Counted from the stretch's first letter, positions 37,893-47,226 are shown. The stretch is DNA of 64,000 nt from Bradyrhizobium diazoefficiens (GCF_016616235.1 NZ_CP067100.1:4647001-4711000), one strand, 5' to 3'. Notes: generated by a model not told the origin, from the sequence alone. Program-made: numbers and translations.

Positions 37893-38510
37893 TTACTGCT
37901 TCGCCTTCTTCGCCGCCGTCACCTTCGGCTCACGCCGCGCGCCCTCGAGCGCGTTGTCCCTGCCGGCCTTCAGCACCTCGTCCGACAGCTCGCTGGAGCC
38001 GGCGATGCGGGCCAGCAGCATGGTGCCGGCCATCGTGGCCAGCGTCGCGATCGCCTGCTTGCGCGCGGCCTTCCGCGGCAGGTTCGGGATGAAATCCGTC
38101 ATCATCTCGATCATCTCATCGAGCTTGCTCGCGAATGCCTTTCGCGTCTTTGGACTCTCGCGGGCAATCTCGGCGCCGAGCGCCGGGATCGAGCAGCCAT
38201 GGCCGGGATTGTCGCGGTGCAATGCGGAGAGATAGGTCTCGACGATCTGCGTGAGCTGCTTCTCCGGCGCGACCTGACCGGACTGCTTGCGCCAGTGCTC
38301 CATCGAGCGATCCATGGCGTAGCCAAAGGCCTCGATCACCAGCGCCTCACGCGAGTCGAAATGCGCGTAGAAGCCGCCATGGGTCAGGCCCGCCTCCTTC
38401 ATGAGGTCGGCAACGCCAATGCCGTGGGCGCCCTTTTCGCGCAGCCGCACGGAGGCCTTCTTCACGATGCGGTCGTGGGTTTCCTGCTTGTGTTCCCGGG
38501 AGTAGCGCAT
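37893..38510 (-). CDS. TetR-family transcriptional regulator
   Basis: A 205-residue regulator with an N-terminal TetR HTH (HDRIVKKASVRLREKGAHGIGVADLMKEAGLTHGGFYAHFDSREAL, about 12-57). The ligand domain contains the conserved HGCSIPALGAEIAR seen in the TetR_C_33-type group. The C-terminus is lysine-rich (VTAAKKAKQ). It lies downstream of a thioesterase gene on the same strand (70-base gap). Target and ligand are unknown, but an acyl-CoA metabolism role would fit the surroundings. Confidence 0.87.
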   Translation of the reverse strand: MRYSREHKQETHDRIVKKASVRLREKGAHGIGVADLMKEAGLTHGGFYAHFDSREALVIEAFGYAMDRSMEHWRKQSGQVAPEKQLTQIVETYLSALHRDNPGHGCSIPALGAEIARESPKTRKAFASKLDEMIEMMTDFIPNLPRKAARKQAIATLATMAGTMLLARIAGSSELSDEVLKAGRDNALEGARREPKVTAAKKAKQ

Positions 38511-38580
38511 GCGGGTCTCATTGAATGTCGAAGATCATCTCATAACACAGAAATGGACCAGGCGGTGCATTAATTCGTGT

Positions 38581-39108
38581 TCAGACATTGCCGATCATGG
38601 AGAAGGTTGCAGTTGCATGGACCGCGAGTGCGCCCCTGCCGTCGCGCACAAAGCCCTCGGCGTAGCTCGTCTGGCGTCCCAGCTTGATGATCTTGCCTTC
38701 GGCCGAGATCAGCCCGGACCGGACTGACAGCGGGCGCAGGAACGTCAGCTTCAGGTCGAGCGTTACGGATGACTGCCCGGCCTCCAGCCGCGTCGAAATC
38801 GCGCAGCCCATGGCGGTGTCGATCAGCGCTGCCGCGGTCGCGCCGTGCAGCAGGCCGATGGTGTTTTCGAGGTCTTCCCGCGGCTCCAGTTCCATGATGA
38901 TCCGGCCCGGCTCGACCACGGCCATAACGAAGCCGATCAGCTTTGCGAAGGGCGGCGGCGGCAGCCGGCCATCGCGGATGCCGAGCATGGCATCCATGCC
39001 CGACAGCCTCATCGCCACTTTTGCAACGGGGGCCGGCGCCTGCCAGTCCACTACGCGCTCGCGCCGCTGTGCGGGCGAAAACAGTTCGAGCTGGTCAGTT
39101 TCGGCCAT
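38581..39108 (-). CDS. PaaI-family hotdog thioesterase
   Basis: A 175-residue hotdog-fold acyl-CoA thioesterase. The catalytic region GLLHGATAAALIDTAMGCAIST (about 104-125) has the HG...D layout of the PaaI/HotDog group, and the second strand set is VTLDLKLTFLRPL. It has a longer N-terminus than E. coli PaaI (about 50 extra residues). It diverges from an enoyl-CoA hydratase gene across 146 bases. Substrate unknown; phenylacetate genes are not present. Confidence 0.8.
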   Translation of the reverse strand: MAETDQLELFSPAQRRERVVDWQAPAPVAKVAMRLSGMDAMLGIRDGRLPPPPFAKLIGFVMAVVEPGRIIMELEPREDLENTIGLLHGATAAALIDTAMGCAISTRLEAGQSSVTLDLKLTFLRPLSVRSGLISAEGKIIKLGRQTSYAEGFVRDGRGALAVHATATFSMIGNV

Positions 39109-39254
39109 GGCTACCCCTTTGCATGATGTACGTCATACTATGCGACGGACTTCGCACTGGCAACTCTGCCCTGCGCTTGACAAGAAGGACGTTTCGGCCC
39201 GGAAGTGGTGCCGACGCGCACCTCGCGCCTGTCCACGAAACTTCGAGATGCCCG

Positions 39255-40025
39255 ATGGAAATGCTCAACAATCACTGCGGCGTGACACGCGATGGACGCG
39301 GCGTCGTTCATGTCGCGATCTGCAACGCCGGCTCGCTGAATATTCTGGGCTCGCCCGTGACCAACGCAGTGCGCGAAGGCCTGGAGCAGCTCGCAACCGA
39401 CCGCAGCATCCGCGTCCTGGTGCTGCGCGGCCAGAGCGAGAGGAGCATGATCGGCGGCGCTGATATCAAGGAGATGGCCAGACTCGACCAGACATCGGCC
39501 GAAGCCTTCATCAGCCGCCTGCGCGATCTCTGCGAGGCGGTGCGCCAATTCCCTGCCCCCGTGATCGCGCGCATGCCCGGCTGGTGCCTCGGCGGCGGGC
39601 TCGAGGTCGCGGCCGCCTGCGACTTCCGCATCGCGGCGCATGATGCGCATTTCGGCATGCCGGAAGTGCGCGTCGGCATCCCCTCGGTGATCCACGCCGC
39701 GCTCTTGCCCCGCCTGATCGGCTGGGCCCGCGCGCGCTGGCTGGTGATGACCGCGGAAAACATCGGCGCATCGACGGCGCTGGCCTGGGGCCTGGTGGAC
39801 AAGGTCGCGCCTGCGGGCGGGCTGGATGCCGAAGTCGAGCACCTCGTGCACGCGCTGCTCGAATGCGGCCCGGAAGCGCTGCGGTCGCAGAAGGCGCTCC
39901 TGCGGCAATGGGAGGAATTGCCGCTGACGGAGTCGGTGAATCTCAGCGTGAAGGTATTCGGCGAATCGTTCCTGACCGACGAGCCGACGCGGCTGATGCA
40001 GGCGTTTGTGAACCGGAAGCGGTAG
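39255..40025 (+). CDS. Enoyl-CoA hydratase/isomerase family protein
   Basis: A 256-residue crotonase. The first oxyanion segment is MIGGADIKEMARLDQTSAEA (about 63-82) and the second is GWCLGGGLEVAAACDFRIA. In the position of the usual catalytic G-I-x-P-G-x-G-G-T loop it reads PEVRVGIPSVIHAALLPRLI, so the second catalytic residue differs from classical hydratases. It may be an isomerase, hydratase variant or hydrolase. The start MEMLNNHCGV at 39255 avoids a long unconserved leader. It lies upstream of a thiolase gene, separated by a family B repeat. Confidence 0.82.
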   Translation: MEMLNNHCGVTRDGRGVVHVAICNAGSLNILGSPVTNAVREGLEQLATDRSIRVLVLRGQSERSMIGGADIKEMARLDQTSAEAFISRLRDLCEAVRQFPAPVIARMPGWCLGGGLEVAAACDFRIAAHDAHFGMPEVRVGIPSVIHAALLPRLIGWARARWLVMTAENIGASTALAWGLVDKVAPAGGLDAEVEHLVHALLECGPEALRSQKALLRQWEELPLTESVNLSVKVFGESFLTDEPTRLMQAFVNRKR

Positions 40026-40062
40026 GCTTTCCCGCGGTAGTGAGTGGCCCCCACGGCAAAGG

Positions 40063-40167
40063 TGTCGTGGCCCGGCTTGACCGGGGCATCCCAGTAGGCC
40101 GCGGCTCCTCGGTTCTAGACGCGCCGTCTCTGGAATACTGGATCGCCCGCTTTTGCGGGCGATGACA
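40063..40167. repeat. Palindromic intergenic repeat, family B copy 2
   Basis: Opens TGTCGTGGCCCGGCTTGACC and closes GCCCGCTTTTGCGGGCGATGACA (inner GCCCGC/GCGGGC stem, loop TTTT). It lies 37 bases after the hydratase stop, where the last hairpin could act as a terminator. Confidence 0.65.
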
Positions 40168-40244
40168 GCGAGAGATCGACCGAACAAATCTCGTCCGAAC
40201 CACGACAATTTCTCATGCTTGGCGCGGTTGCATTTTTTGCGACG

Positions 40245-40256
40245 CATCATATGATG
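40245..40256. promoter_or_regulatory. 12-bp perfect palindrome upstream of thiolase
   Basis: CATCATATGATG lies 36 bases before the thiolase ATG, downstream of a T6 run. It is a candidate operator for a local acyl-CoA regulator such as the TetR protein at 37893-38510; that link is only positional. Confidence 0.35.
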
Positions 40257-40291
40257 ATCATAATCTCACAGCCACCGCAGGGAGCTCCATC

Positions 40292-41488
40292 ATGGCCGAA
40301 GCCGCCGATCCCGTCGTCATCGTCTCCGCCGCCCGCACCCCGCTCGGCCGCTTCATGGGCCAATTGTCGCCGCTCGCTGCGCACAAGCTCGGCTCGCACG
40401 TGATCGGCGCGGCACTGGAACGCGCGAAGCTCGCACCCGAGAAAGTTGACGAGGTCTTCATGGGCTGTGTGCTGCCGGCAGGACAAGGCCAGGCGCCGGC
40501 ACGGCAGGCCGCGCGCGCGGCCGGACTGCCCGATGCCACCGGCGCCACCACCGTCAATAAGGTCTGCGGCTCCGGCATGAAGGCGACCATGCTGGCGCAC
40601 GACATCATCCGCGCGGGCTCGGCCGAGATCGTCGTCTCCGGCGGCATGGAGAGCATGAGCAATGCACCCTATCTGCTACAAAAAGCGCGCGGCGGCTATC
40701 GCGCCGGCCATGACCGCATCATCGATCACATGATGATGGACGGCCTCGAAGACGCTTACGAGACCGGCCGTTCCATGGGCGATTTCGGCGAAGCCACCGC
40801 CGAAGCCTATCAGTTCACGCGCAAGGACCAGGACGCCTATGCGATGGAAACGCTGAGCCGCGCCCGCAAGGCGGTCGATGGCGGTGCGTTCAAGGCCGAA
40901 ATCGCGCCGATCACACTGACCGAGAAGGCCGGCCCGCGCATCATCGCTAATGACGAGCACCCGCTGAAGGTCGACCCAGCCAAGATTCCAGGTCTGAAGC
41001 CGGCGTTCCGTGCCAACGGCACCATCACGCCAGCAGCCTCCTCCGCCAATGCCGATGGCGCCGCCGCGCTGGTGCTGACCAAGCGTTCGCTCGCGGACCG
41101 CAGTGGTCTGCCGGCAATCGCCGAGATCAAGCGCCACGCCACCCACAGCCAGGAGCCGCAATGGTTCACCACCGCGCCGATCCCGGCGATCCGCAAGCTG
41201 CTCGACAAGGTCGGTTGGAGCGCGGGTGACGTCGACCTGTTCGAAATCAACGAGGCGTTTGCGGTCGTCGCAATGGCGGCGCAGCGCGATCTCGGCATCC
41301 CCCGCGACAAGCTGAACATCAACGGCGGCGCTTGCGCGCTCGGCCATCCCATCGGCGCCACCGGCGCGCGGCTGATCGTGACGCTGCTGCATGCGCTGGA
41401 GGCCAACAACCTCAAGCGCGGGGTCGCCGCGCTCTGCATCGGCGGCGGCGAAGCCACCGCGATCGCGGTGGAACGGCTGACGCACTAA
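40292..41488 (+). CDS. Acetyl-CoA acetyltransferase (thiolase)
   Basis: A 398-residue thiolase that condenses two acetyl-CoA or cleaves 3-ketoacyl-CoA. The nucleophile is C92 in VNKVCGSGMK, GHPIGATGARL supplies the His, and C382 in CIGGGEA is the acid/base; NEAFAVV is also intact. All catalytic residues are present. AGGGAG lies 8 bases before ATG. It could be atoB/phaA-like; no phaB or phaC is adjacent, so no symbol is given. It is followed by a hairpin at 41521-41545. Confidence 0.93.
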   Translation: MAEAADPVVIVSAARTPLGRFMGQLSPLAAHKLGSHVIGAALERAKLAPEKVDEVFMGCVLPAGQGQAPARQAARAAGLPDATGATTVNKVCGSGMKATMLAHDIIRAGSAEIVVSGGMESMSNAPYLLQKARGGYRAGHDRIIDHMMMDGLEDAYETGRSMGDFGEATAEAYQFTRKDQDAYAMETLSRARKAVDGGAFKAEIAPITLTEKAGPRIIANDEHPLKVDPAKIPGLKPAFRANGTITPAASSANADGAAALVLTKRSLADRSGLPAIAEIKRHATHSQEPQWFTTAPIPAIRKLLDKVGWSAGDVDLFEINEAFAVVAMAAQRDLGIPRDKLNINGGACALGHPIGATGARLIVTLLHALEANNLKRGVAALCIGGGEATAIAVERLTH

Positions 41489-41520
41489 CAGGCGATGGCT
41501 TGAACCAAATGTCCTGAATT

Positions 41521-41552
41521 AAGGGAAGTCTGTCATTTCAGACTTCCTTATT
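41521..41552 (+). terminator. Hairpin terminator after thiolase gene
   Basis: GGGAAGTCTG and CAGACTTCC arms (one bulged G) around TCATTT, then TTATTCC. It lies 33 bases past the thiolase stop and 63 before the MFS start. Confidence 0.55.
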
Positions 41553-41614
41553 CCGTGCCAGACTGCAACGATGACGCAGGTCTCCCAAAGCCTGCCAACC
41601 AAGATTGAGGCCCA

Positions 41615-42913
41615 ATGATCTCGAACTGGCTCGCGGCGGCACTCGGCCGCCGCAACATCCATTACGGCTGGGTGATGGTCGGCGTGACCTTCCTGACCGC
41701 GCTGATCAGCGCCGGCACGGTCGGTGCGCCCGGTGTGTTTATCGTTCCCCTGCAGAAGGAATTTGGCTGGAGCACCGCGGAGATCTCCTCCGCACTGTCG
41801 ATCCGCTTCATCCTGTTCGGACTGATGGCGCCGTTCGCGGCTGCCCTGCTCAATCGCTACGGCCTGCGCAACGTCACGCTGGCAGCCCAGCTCATCGTGG
41901 TCTCGGCACTTGTGCTCTCGCTCGGCATGACCGAGGTCTGGCAGCTGATTGCGCTGTGGGGCGTCGTGATCGGCATCGGCACCGGCATGACCGCGCTGGT
42001 GCTGGGCGCCACCATCGCGACGCGCTGGTTCGCGGCGCGGCGCGGCCTCGTGGTCGGCATCATGACCGCGAGCGTCGCCACCGGCCAGCTCGTGTTCCTG
42101 CCGCTGCTGGCGAGCCTGACTGAGCGTTACGGCTGGCGGCTCGCGCTCGGCTTCGTCTGCATCGCGCTCAGCGTGTCCGCCCTCGCCGTGCTGCTCGCGA
42201 TGCGCGACCGGCCGAGCGATGTCGGCCTGCGCCCATTCGGCGACGAAGGCACCGCGCCGCTGCCGGCTCCGCCGCTCAGCCATGGCTCGATCACCGGCGT
42301 TGCGCTCGGCACGCTGCGCGATGCCTCGAAATCGAGTGCGTTCTGGATCCTGTTTGCCACCTTCTTTGTTTGCGGCGCTTCGACCAACGGCCTCGTCCAG
42401 GTGCACCTGATTCCGATGTGCCTCGATTTCGGCATCCCGCAGGTGCAGGCCGCAAGCCTGCTCGCCGCGATGGGCATCTTCGACTTCTTCGGCACCATCA
42501 TGTCGGGCTGGCTGTCGGACCGCTATGACAACCGCTATCTCTTGTTCTGGTACTACGGCCTGCGCGGACTCTCGCTGATCTTCCTGCCGTTCAGCGATTT
42601 CTCGTTCTACGGCCTCTCCGTCTTCGCGATGTTCTACGGGCTCGACTGGATCGCCACGGTGCCGCCGACGGTGCGCCTCACCGCACAGAAATTCGGGCCC
42701 GAGCGCGCCAACCTGGTGTTCGGGTGGATCTTCGCCGGCCACCAGCTCGGCGCCGGCACCGCCGCGTTCGGCGCCGGTTTTTCGCGCACGGTCTATCAGA
42801 GCTATTTGCCCGCGTTCTTCATCGCCGGCGCGCTCTGCGTGTTCGCCTCGCTGATCGTGCTGACGCTGTCGCGGCAGCCGAAACCTGCGGTGGCACTCGC
42901 CGCGAGCAGCTGA
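41615..42913 (+). CDS. MFS transporter, monocarboxylate/oxalate-formate antiporter-like
   Basis: A 432-residue 12-TM carrier. The N-terminus HYGWVMVGVTFLTALISAGT and the TM region GVFIVPLQKEFGWSTAEISSALS match the MCT/OFA subgroup, which moves small organic acids. Charged loops are as usual (RFILFGLMAP.., SDRYDNRYLLFWYYGLRG). GAGG lies 5 bases before the ATG. It is a single gene after a thiolase terminator; no regulator is adjacent. Substrate inferred only at the class level. Confidence 0.85.
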   Translation: MISNWLAAALGRRNIHYGWVMVGVTFLTALISAGTVGAPGVFIVPLQKEFGWSTAEISSALSIRFILFGLMAPFAAALLNRYGLRNVTLAAQLIVVSALVLSLGMTEVWQLIALWGVVIGIGTGMTALVLGATIATRWFAARRGLVVGIMTASVATGQLVFLPLLASLTERYGWRLALGFVCIALSVSALAVLLAMRDRPSDVGLRPFGDEGTAPLPAPPLSHGSITGVALGTLRDASKSSAFWILFATFFVCGASTNGLVQVHLIPMCLDFGIPQVQAASLLAAMGIFDFFGTIMSGWLSDRYDNRYLLFWYYGLRGLSLIFLPFSDFSFYGLSVFAMFYGLDWIATVPPTVRLTAQKFGPERANLVFGWIFAGHQLGAGTAAFGAGFSRTVYQSYLPAFFIAGALCVFASLIVLTLSRQPKPAVALAASS

Positions 42914-42929
42914 GGCGGGCTGCTCGGAT

Positions 42930-43190
42930 CTAGTATTTGAGCGTGGTGGTCACCCCGAACACCGCGGCGTCGCCGATCCGTGACGTCCCGGTCGGGTCGT
43001 TCGCATTTGGGATGCCGCCGGACGGACGGACCACATACTGAAAATAAGGCGCGATCAGCCAGCCCGGCTTGATGTGGGCTTCGTAGATGATTTCAAGCAT
43101 GGCCTCGCTGCTGCGCACCGGACTCTGGATGCCGTTAAAGATCTGGGTGTCGACGTCGAGGCGCCCTGCAGCCTGCCCAGCGCGCCGACG
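42930..43190 (-). pseudogene. OprB-type porin, C-terminal fragment
   Basis: On the minus strand about 85 residues can be read: AGRLDVDTQIFNGIQSPVRS, then SEAMLEIIYEAHIKPGWLIA and PYFQYVVRPSGG, ending VFGVTTTLKY. This matches the last beta strands, including the terminal aromatic residue, of carbohydrate porins and aligns with the end of the intact porin next door. No start and no N-terminal 80% is present. The broken edge lies in the promoter side of the intact gene. Non-functional relic. Confidence 0.75.
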
Positions 43191-43275
43191 CAGTCGCGGC
43201 CACCGCCTCCCGGCCCGCGTCTCGTCGGAACATCAACAAATGTTAGATGCGCCGGGAGCCCGTCAGGTGCATAGT

Positions 43276-44781
43276 ATGGATTCTGCATTCTGCTCGCAGT
43301 CCCGGGACGTCGCTTGGGTGGTTGCCCGGTCCGAGCCCAATCTCGCCATCTTACGGGTCTGCATCTTCTTGCGCTTCGAATTGACCAAGTCAGCTAAGTG
43401 CCTGATCCAGGCCGCGGCTCTTGCGAGCCTGCTTGCAGGCTCACATGCTGGCGCACAGGAGGACAAAAAGACGGACGAGGACAAGCCCGCCGATCCCGAT
43501 ACCGGCGAAAGCACGGTTGAAGAAAAGACGCTGGGGCTCTTGCCGAACCCCCTTCAAAAATACGGAGTGAAGTTTGCCGCGACTTACATCGGCGAGACGC
43601 TCGGGAATGTCTCGGGCGGCCTCAAGCAAGGTGCCATCTACGAAGGCCGGCTAAATTTGGCGGTCGACGTCGATCTGCAGAAGCTTGCCGGCATCGACAA
43701 GCTGACCTTTCATGCCAACATGTTCCAGATTCACGGCCAAGGCCTGTCGCGCAACTACCTCGACAATTTTTTCGTTGTCAGCGGCATTGAAGCGCTGCCG
43801 TCCACGCGCCTGTACGAAGCTTATTTTGAAAAGCAGTGGGGCGACAAGAAGGTGTCGCTCAAATTCGGTCAGCTCGCCGCGGACAGCGAGTTCTTCAATA
43901 CGAAATACACCGACGTCTTCACCAACGCTTCGATGGGCTGGCCGGCGATCACATCGCTCGACTTGCCAAGCGGCGGCCCCTCACCGCCATTGGCGGCAAT
44001 GGGCACCCGCCTGCTGGTCAACATGACCGATCAGCTATCTGTTCTCGGCGGCGTGTTTGATGGCAACCAGGCAGGGCCCGGGCCAGGCGATCCGCAAGAG
44101 CGCGACAGATACGGCGTCAATTTCCGCGTCAACGATCCTCCCCTTCTCCTCGGCCAAATCCAGTATGCCTGGAACAACAGGAAGGGCGACCCCAATCTGG
44201 CCGGCCAGATCAAGTTCGGTGGGTGGCGTCACTTCGGATCATTTTCCGATCTGCAGCTTGCCAGCAATGGCGTGTCGCTCGCTGCTGCAGCCAGCAGCGG
44301 TACCCCCCTCATGTTGGCGGGCGACATCGGAGGATGGGCCGTCTTCGAGCAGCAGCTCTACCGCGTGCCGAAGAGCGACGATCGTGGGATCGGCGTGTTC
44401 GCCCGCGTTTCGGGTGCGCCGGCCGACCGCAACCTGATCGATCTCTATGCGGACGCCGGATTTGAATTCGTCGGACTGAGCGACAAGCGGCCCGACGACA
44501 AGTTCGGCATTGCGGCAGGTTACGCGCACGTCTCGAAGCGGGCCCAGGCGCTCGACGCCGACTACCGGGCGATGGTCGGATCACCCTGGCCGACGCGCAG
44601 CTTCGAAGCACTTTTGACAGCCGTCTATCAGTATCAGGTACGAGATGGCTGGACCTTTCAGCCTAATTTCCAATACATCATCCATCCCGGCGGCGGAGCG
44701 ACGGACCCGTTGGGACCGGCGCCGGGCAAAGCGCTCAAGAACGCAGCGGTCCTCGGTTTGCGAACGACGCTGAAGTTCTAG
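43276..44781 (+). CDS. Carbohydrate-selective porin, OprB family
   Basis: Up to 501 residues: a signal peptide (about LTKSAKCLIQAAALASLLAG...AGAQ) and a charged linker (EDKKTDEDKPADPDTGE). An outer-membrane beta-barrel follows with PNFQYIIHPGGGATDP and terminal LGLRTTLKF, the OprB hallmarks. The first 31 residues (MDSAFCSQSRDVAWVVARSE) are unlike a signal sequence, so the true start may be the TTG at 43369, giving a normal signal peptide. It would allow passive uptake of sugars or similar solutes. It faces a truncated relative on the opposite strand. Confidence 0.82.
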   Translation: MDSAFCSQSRDVAWVVARSEPNLAILRVCIFLRFELTKSAKCLIQAAALASLLAGSHAGAQEDKKTDEDKPADPDTGESTVEEKTLGLLPNPLQKYGVKFAATYIGETLGNVSGGLKQGAIYEGRLNLAVDVDLQKLAGIDKLTFHANMFQIHGQGLSRNYLDNFFVVSGIEALPSTRLYEAYFEKQWGDKKVSLKFGQLAADSEFFNTKYTDVFTNASMGWPAITSLDLPSGGPSPPLAAMGTRLLVNMTDQLSVLGGVFDGNQAGPGPGDPQERDRYGVNFRVNDPPLLLGQIQYAWNNRKGDPNLAGQIKFGGWRHFGSFSDLQLASNGVSLAAAASSGTPLMLAGDIGGWAVFEQQLYRVPKSDDRGIGVFARVSGAPADRNLIDLYADAGFEFVGLSDKRPDDKFGIAAGYAHVSKRAQALDADYRAMVGSPWPTRSFEALLTAVYQYQVRDGWTFQPNFQYIIHPGGGATDPLGPAPGKALKNAAVLGLRTTLKF

Positions 44782-44969
44782 GACGTGTCGCGGCGACTTG
44801 GCCTCGTTCAATACAATCGCAACCGCCGACAGGACCCCGGCGCTTCCATCAGAAGGGCATCGTCCCGGCGTGCCGATATTGCCGTTAGACTTCGCGGCCC
44901 AAACGTGGACAATGCGGCCCAAGCGCTTCGCGCGCGCAGTGCACAGCAAGATGCGCCAGAGGAAAACAA

Positions 44970-46445
44970 ATGCCGGCTGCCTTCCCGTCGTCCGTGCCCG
45001 CCATTCCGACCACCCCCTTCACCACCGAGCTGCGCGACCAGTTGCGCGCGATCGTGGGCGAGAAAGGCCTGATCGAGGACGAGCATGGCAAGCAGCCGTT
45101 CGTGACGGATTGGCGGGGATTGCTGGTTGGGGGTGCGGGCGCCGTTGTTCGTCCTGCGAGCACCGAGGAAGTGTCGAAGGTGGTCCGGCTTTGCCATGAG
45201 CACGGCATCGCGATCGTGCCGCAGGGCGGCAACACTGGCCTGATGGGCGGGGCGACGCCCTGGCCTGCGCATACCGGCATCGTTCTGTCGCTCGGCCGCA
45301 TGAACCGCGTGCTGGAGATCGATCCCGTCGGCTACGCGATGACGGTCGAGGCTGGCTGCGTCTTGCAGACGCTTCAGGAGACAGCAACCGCGCACGACCG
45401 GTTCCTGCCGCTCAGCCTCGGCGCCCAGGGCTCCTGCATGATCGGCGGCAACCTCTCGACCAACGCGGGCGGCGTGCAGGTGCTGCGCTATGGCAATGCC
45501 CGCAACCTCGTGCTGGGGCTCGAAGTGGTGCTGGCCAATGGCGATATCTGGAACGGGTTGCGTGCGCTGAAGAAGGACAACACTGGCTACGACCTCAAGC
45601 AGCTCTTCATGGGCGCCGAAGGCACGCTCGGCATCATCACCAAAGCCGTGCTCAAGCTGTGGCCGGCGCCCAAGGACGTCTGCACGGCGTGGCTGGCCGT
45701 TCGCGATCCGCGCGCGGCGCTGGAGATACTGTCCGACGCGCATGCGGCCTCCGAGGACAATGTCGGCTCCTGCGAGCTGATGAGCCGTGCCGCCATCGAC
45801 ATGGTGCTGCGCCATATTCCTGGCACCCAGGATCCCCTAAGAGCGGACACGCCATGGTACCTGCTGCTCGAATGGTCGTCGGCGCGGGCACGCCAGGACG
45901 GCACTGACGGCATGTCGGAGAAGATGGAGCAGTTCCTTGCCGACCAGCTCGAGGCCGGCCGCGTGCGCGACGCGGCGATCGCGCAGACCGTCGGTCAATC
46001 GCGCAACATGTGGCGCATCCGCGAGGGCGTCGCCGAGGCCTCGCGGGCCGAGGGCCCGGGGATCAGCTACGACGTTTCCGTGGCGATCTCCAAAATTCCT
46101 GATTTCATCGACAAAGGGCTCGAGGCCGTGCTCGACATCCTCCCGAGCATTCGCCCCTACCCTTTGGGACATATCGGCGACGGCAACCTGCATTTCTCGT
46201 TCATGGGGCCGAAGGAGATGGATCAGCAGGCGCTGAACCAATACACCGCCGCCATCACGCGAGCCGTGAACGATCTCATCACCTCCATGGGCGGCTCGAT
46301 CTCCGCGGAGCACGGCATCGGCATCGACAAGCTCGACGAGCTCAGCCACTACCGCTCGAAGACCGAGCTCGACATCATGCGCACCATCAAGCGTGCGCTC
46401 GATCCGCAGAACATCATGAACCCCGGCAAGGTGCTGCGGCTGTGA
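44970..46445 (+). CDS. FAD-linked 2-hydroxyacid dehydrogenase (D-lactate / D-2-hydroxyglutarate type)
   Basis: A 491-residue FAD protein with a PCMH-type FAD domain: GIAIVPQGGNTGLMGGATP (about 84-102), GNLSTNAGGVQVLRYGNARN and GYDLKQLFMGAEGTLGIIT. The FAD-oxidase C domain has PLGHIGDGNLHFSF (metal-binding His) and SISAEHGIGIDK. This family oxidises D-lactate, glycolate or D-2-hydroxyglutarate, passing electrons to the chain or ETF. The choice cannot be made here. It is probably a single transcription unit; 188 bases upstream hold no gene. Confidence 0.85.
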   Translation: MPAAFPSSVPAIPTTPFTTELRDQLRAIVGEKGLIEDEHGKQPFVTDWRGLLVGGAGAVVRPASTEEVSKVVRLCHEHGIAIVPQGGNTGLMGGATPWPAHTGIVLSLGRMNRVLEIDPVGYAMTVEAGCVLQTLQETATAHDRFLPLSLGAQGSCMIGGNLSTNAGGVQVLRYGNARNLVLGLEVVLANGDIWNGLRALKKDNTGYDLKQLFMGAEGTLGIITKAVLKLWPAPKDVCTAWLAVRDPRAALEILSDAHAASEDNVGSCELMSRAAIDMVLRHIPGTQDPLRADTPWYLLLEWSSARARQDGTDGMSEKMEQFLADQLEAGRVRDAAIAQTVGQSRNMWRIREGVAEASRAEGPGISYDVSVAISKIPDFIDKGLEAVLDILPSIRPYPLGHIGDGNLHFSFMGPKEMDQQALNQYTAAITRAVNDLITSMGGSISAEHGIGIDKLDELSHYRSKTELDIMRTIKRALDPQNIMNPGKVLRL

Positions 46446-46471
46446 GGGAGGCCGCGCACCCTGCCGTTTTC

Positions 46472-47011
46472 TCAGACGCGCGGATTGACGATTGTATAGC
46501 CCCGCAGCGAACGTGCGTGGATGCGCGTGGCGTGACCGCCTGAGTTGGCGTCATACGCCATCCAGATGTCTCCCCCGAGGTGTTGCTCCAGGACGAAGAC
46601 GTGGCCGCGTCGTGCTGCAACCATTCCTGGCGCCGGCGACGTCCGCGGGAAGCGCAGCCAGTTGGACGCGAGATTCAACTCCGGCACGATCCGACCGAAC
46701 ACGCGCAGGGCCGCGCCGCAGCCGCAGAACGACGAAGGACAACCGGCCGGTCGACCGCCGACGATGCGGCTGCCAGAGATCTCCACCGCCGCTGCGCCAC
46801 GCCCAGCGTCAGTCACTGTGAGCAGCTTTGAACGGTAGGCTTGTAACGGGTACCTGCTGGACACTCGCTCGCGGCGCGTTTGCGAATACGAGAAATCGCA
46901 GGGCATGGTCACGTTGCATTCCGGAGCTCGTTCAATCCGGTAGGGTCGTGCTTCCGAAGCGATCGAGCTAACCATAACGAAGAGACACGCAGAAAATACT
47001 TGCTTGAACAT
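46472..47011 (-). CDS. Secreted protein with CHAP-like Cys/His pattern, unknown function
   Basis: Encodes 179 residues: a signal peptide (MFKQVFSACLFVMVSSIASE), then a mature domain. Residues run CGCGAALRVFG, LASNWLRFPR, PAPGMVAARRGHVFVLEQHL and WMAYDANSGG. The order Cys, Asn-Trp, Gly-His-Val and a late Asn resembles the CHAP cysteine peptidase fold, although I cannot confirm homology. The C-terminus (HARSLRGYTIVNPRV) is typical of a hypothetical family seen in related genomes. The start at 47011 has GGAG upstream and sits against a hairpin. Confidence 0.6.
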   Translation of the reverse strand: MFKQVFSACLFVMVSSIASEARPYRIERAPECNVTMPCDFSYSQTRRERVSSRYPLQAYRSKLLTVTDAGRGAAAVEISGSRIVGGRPAGCPSSFCGCGAALRVFGRIVPELNLASNWLRFPRTSPAPGMVAARRGHVFVLEQHLGGDIWMAYDANSGGHATRIHARSLRGYTIVNPRV

Positions 47012-47012
47012 T

Positions 47013-47035
47013 GCAGGACTCCAAATTGGTCCTGC
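47013..47035 (-). promoter_or_regulatory. Hairpin touching the start codon of the CHAP-like gene
   Basis: GCAGGAC (47013-47019) pairs with GTCCTGC (47029-47035). In the mRNA the 3' arm ends one base before the ATG and the GGAG ribosome site straddles loop and stem, so folding could block initiation. Confidence 0.4.
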
Positions 47036-47226
47036 CCCGGCAATGAGAAACCAATAGCAGTTTGGCTGAAATGGGCCCAAAGCACGGCCGAAAATGGCTG
47101 CATTTGTGGGCCGTTCTCTTCCACCATTATATGCTGCACGTTGCGATCGAAATGATTAACTCGCAGAGTACGAACGTCTGCCTTCTGCGCTTCTAACGCC
47201 TTCTGGCATACGACAGCTGGACAATC

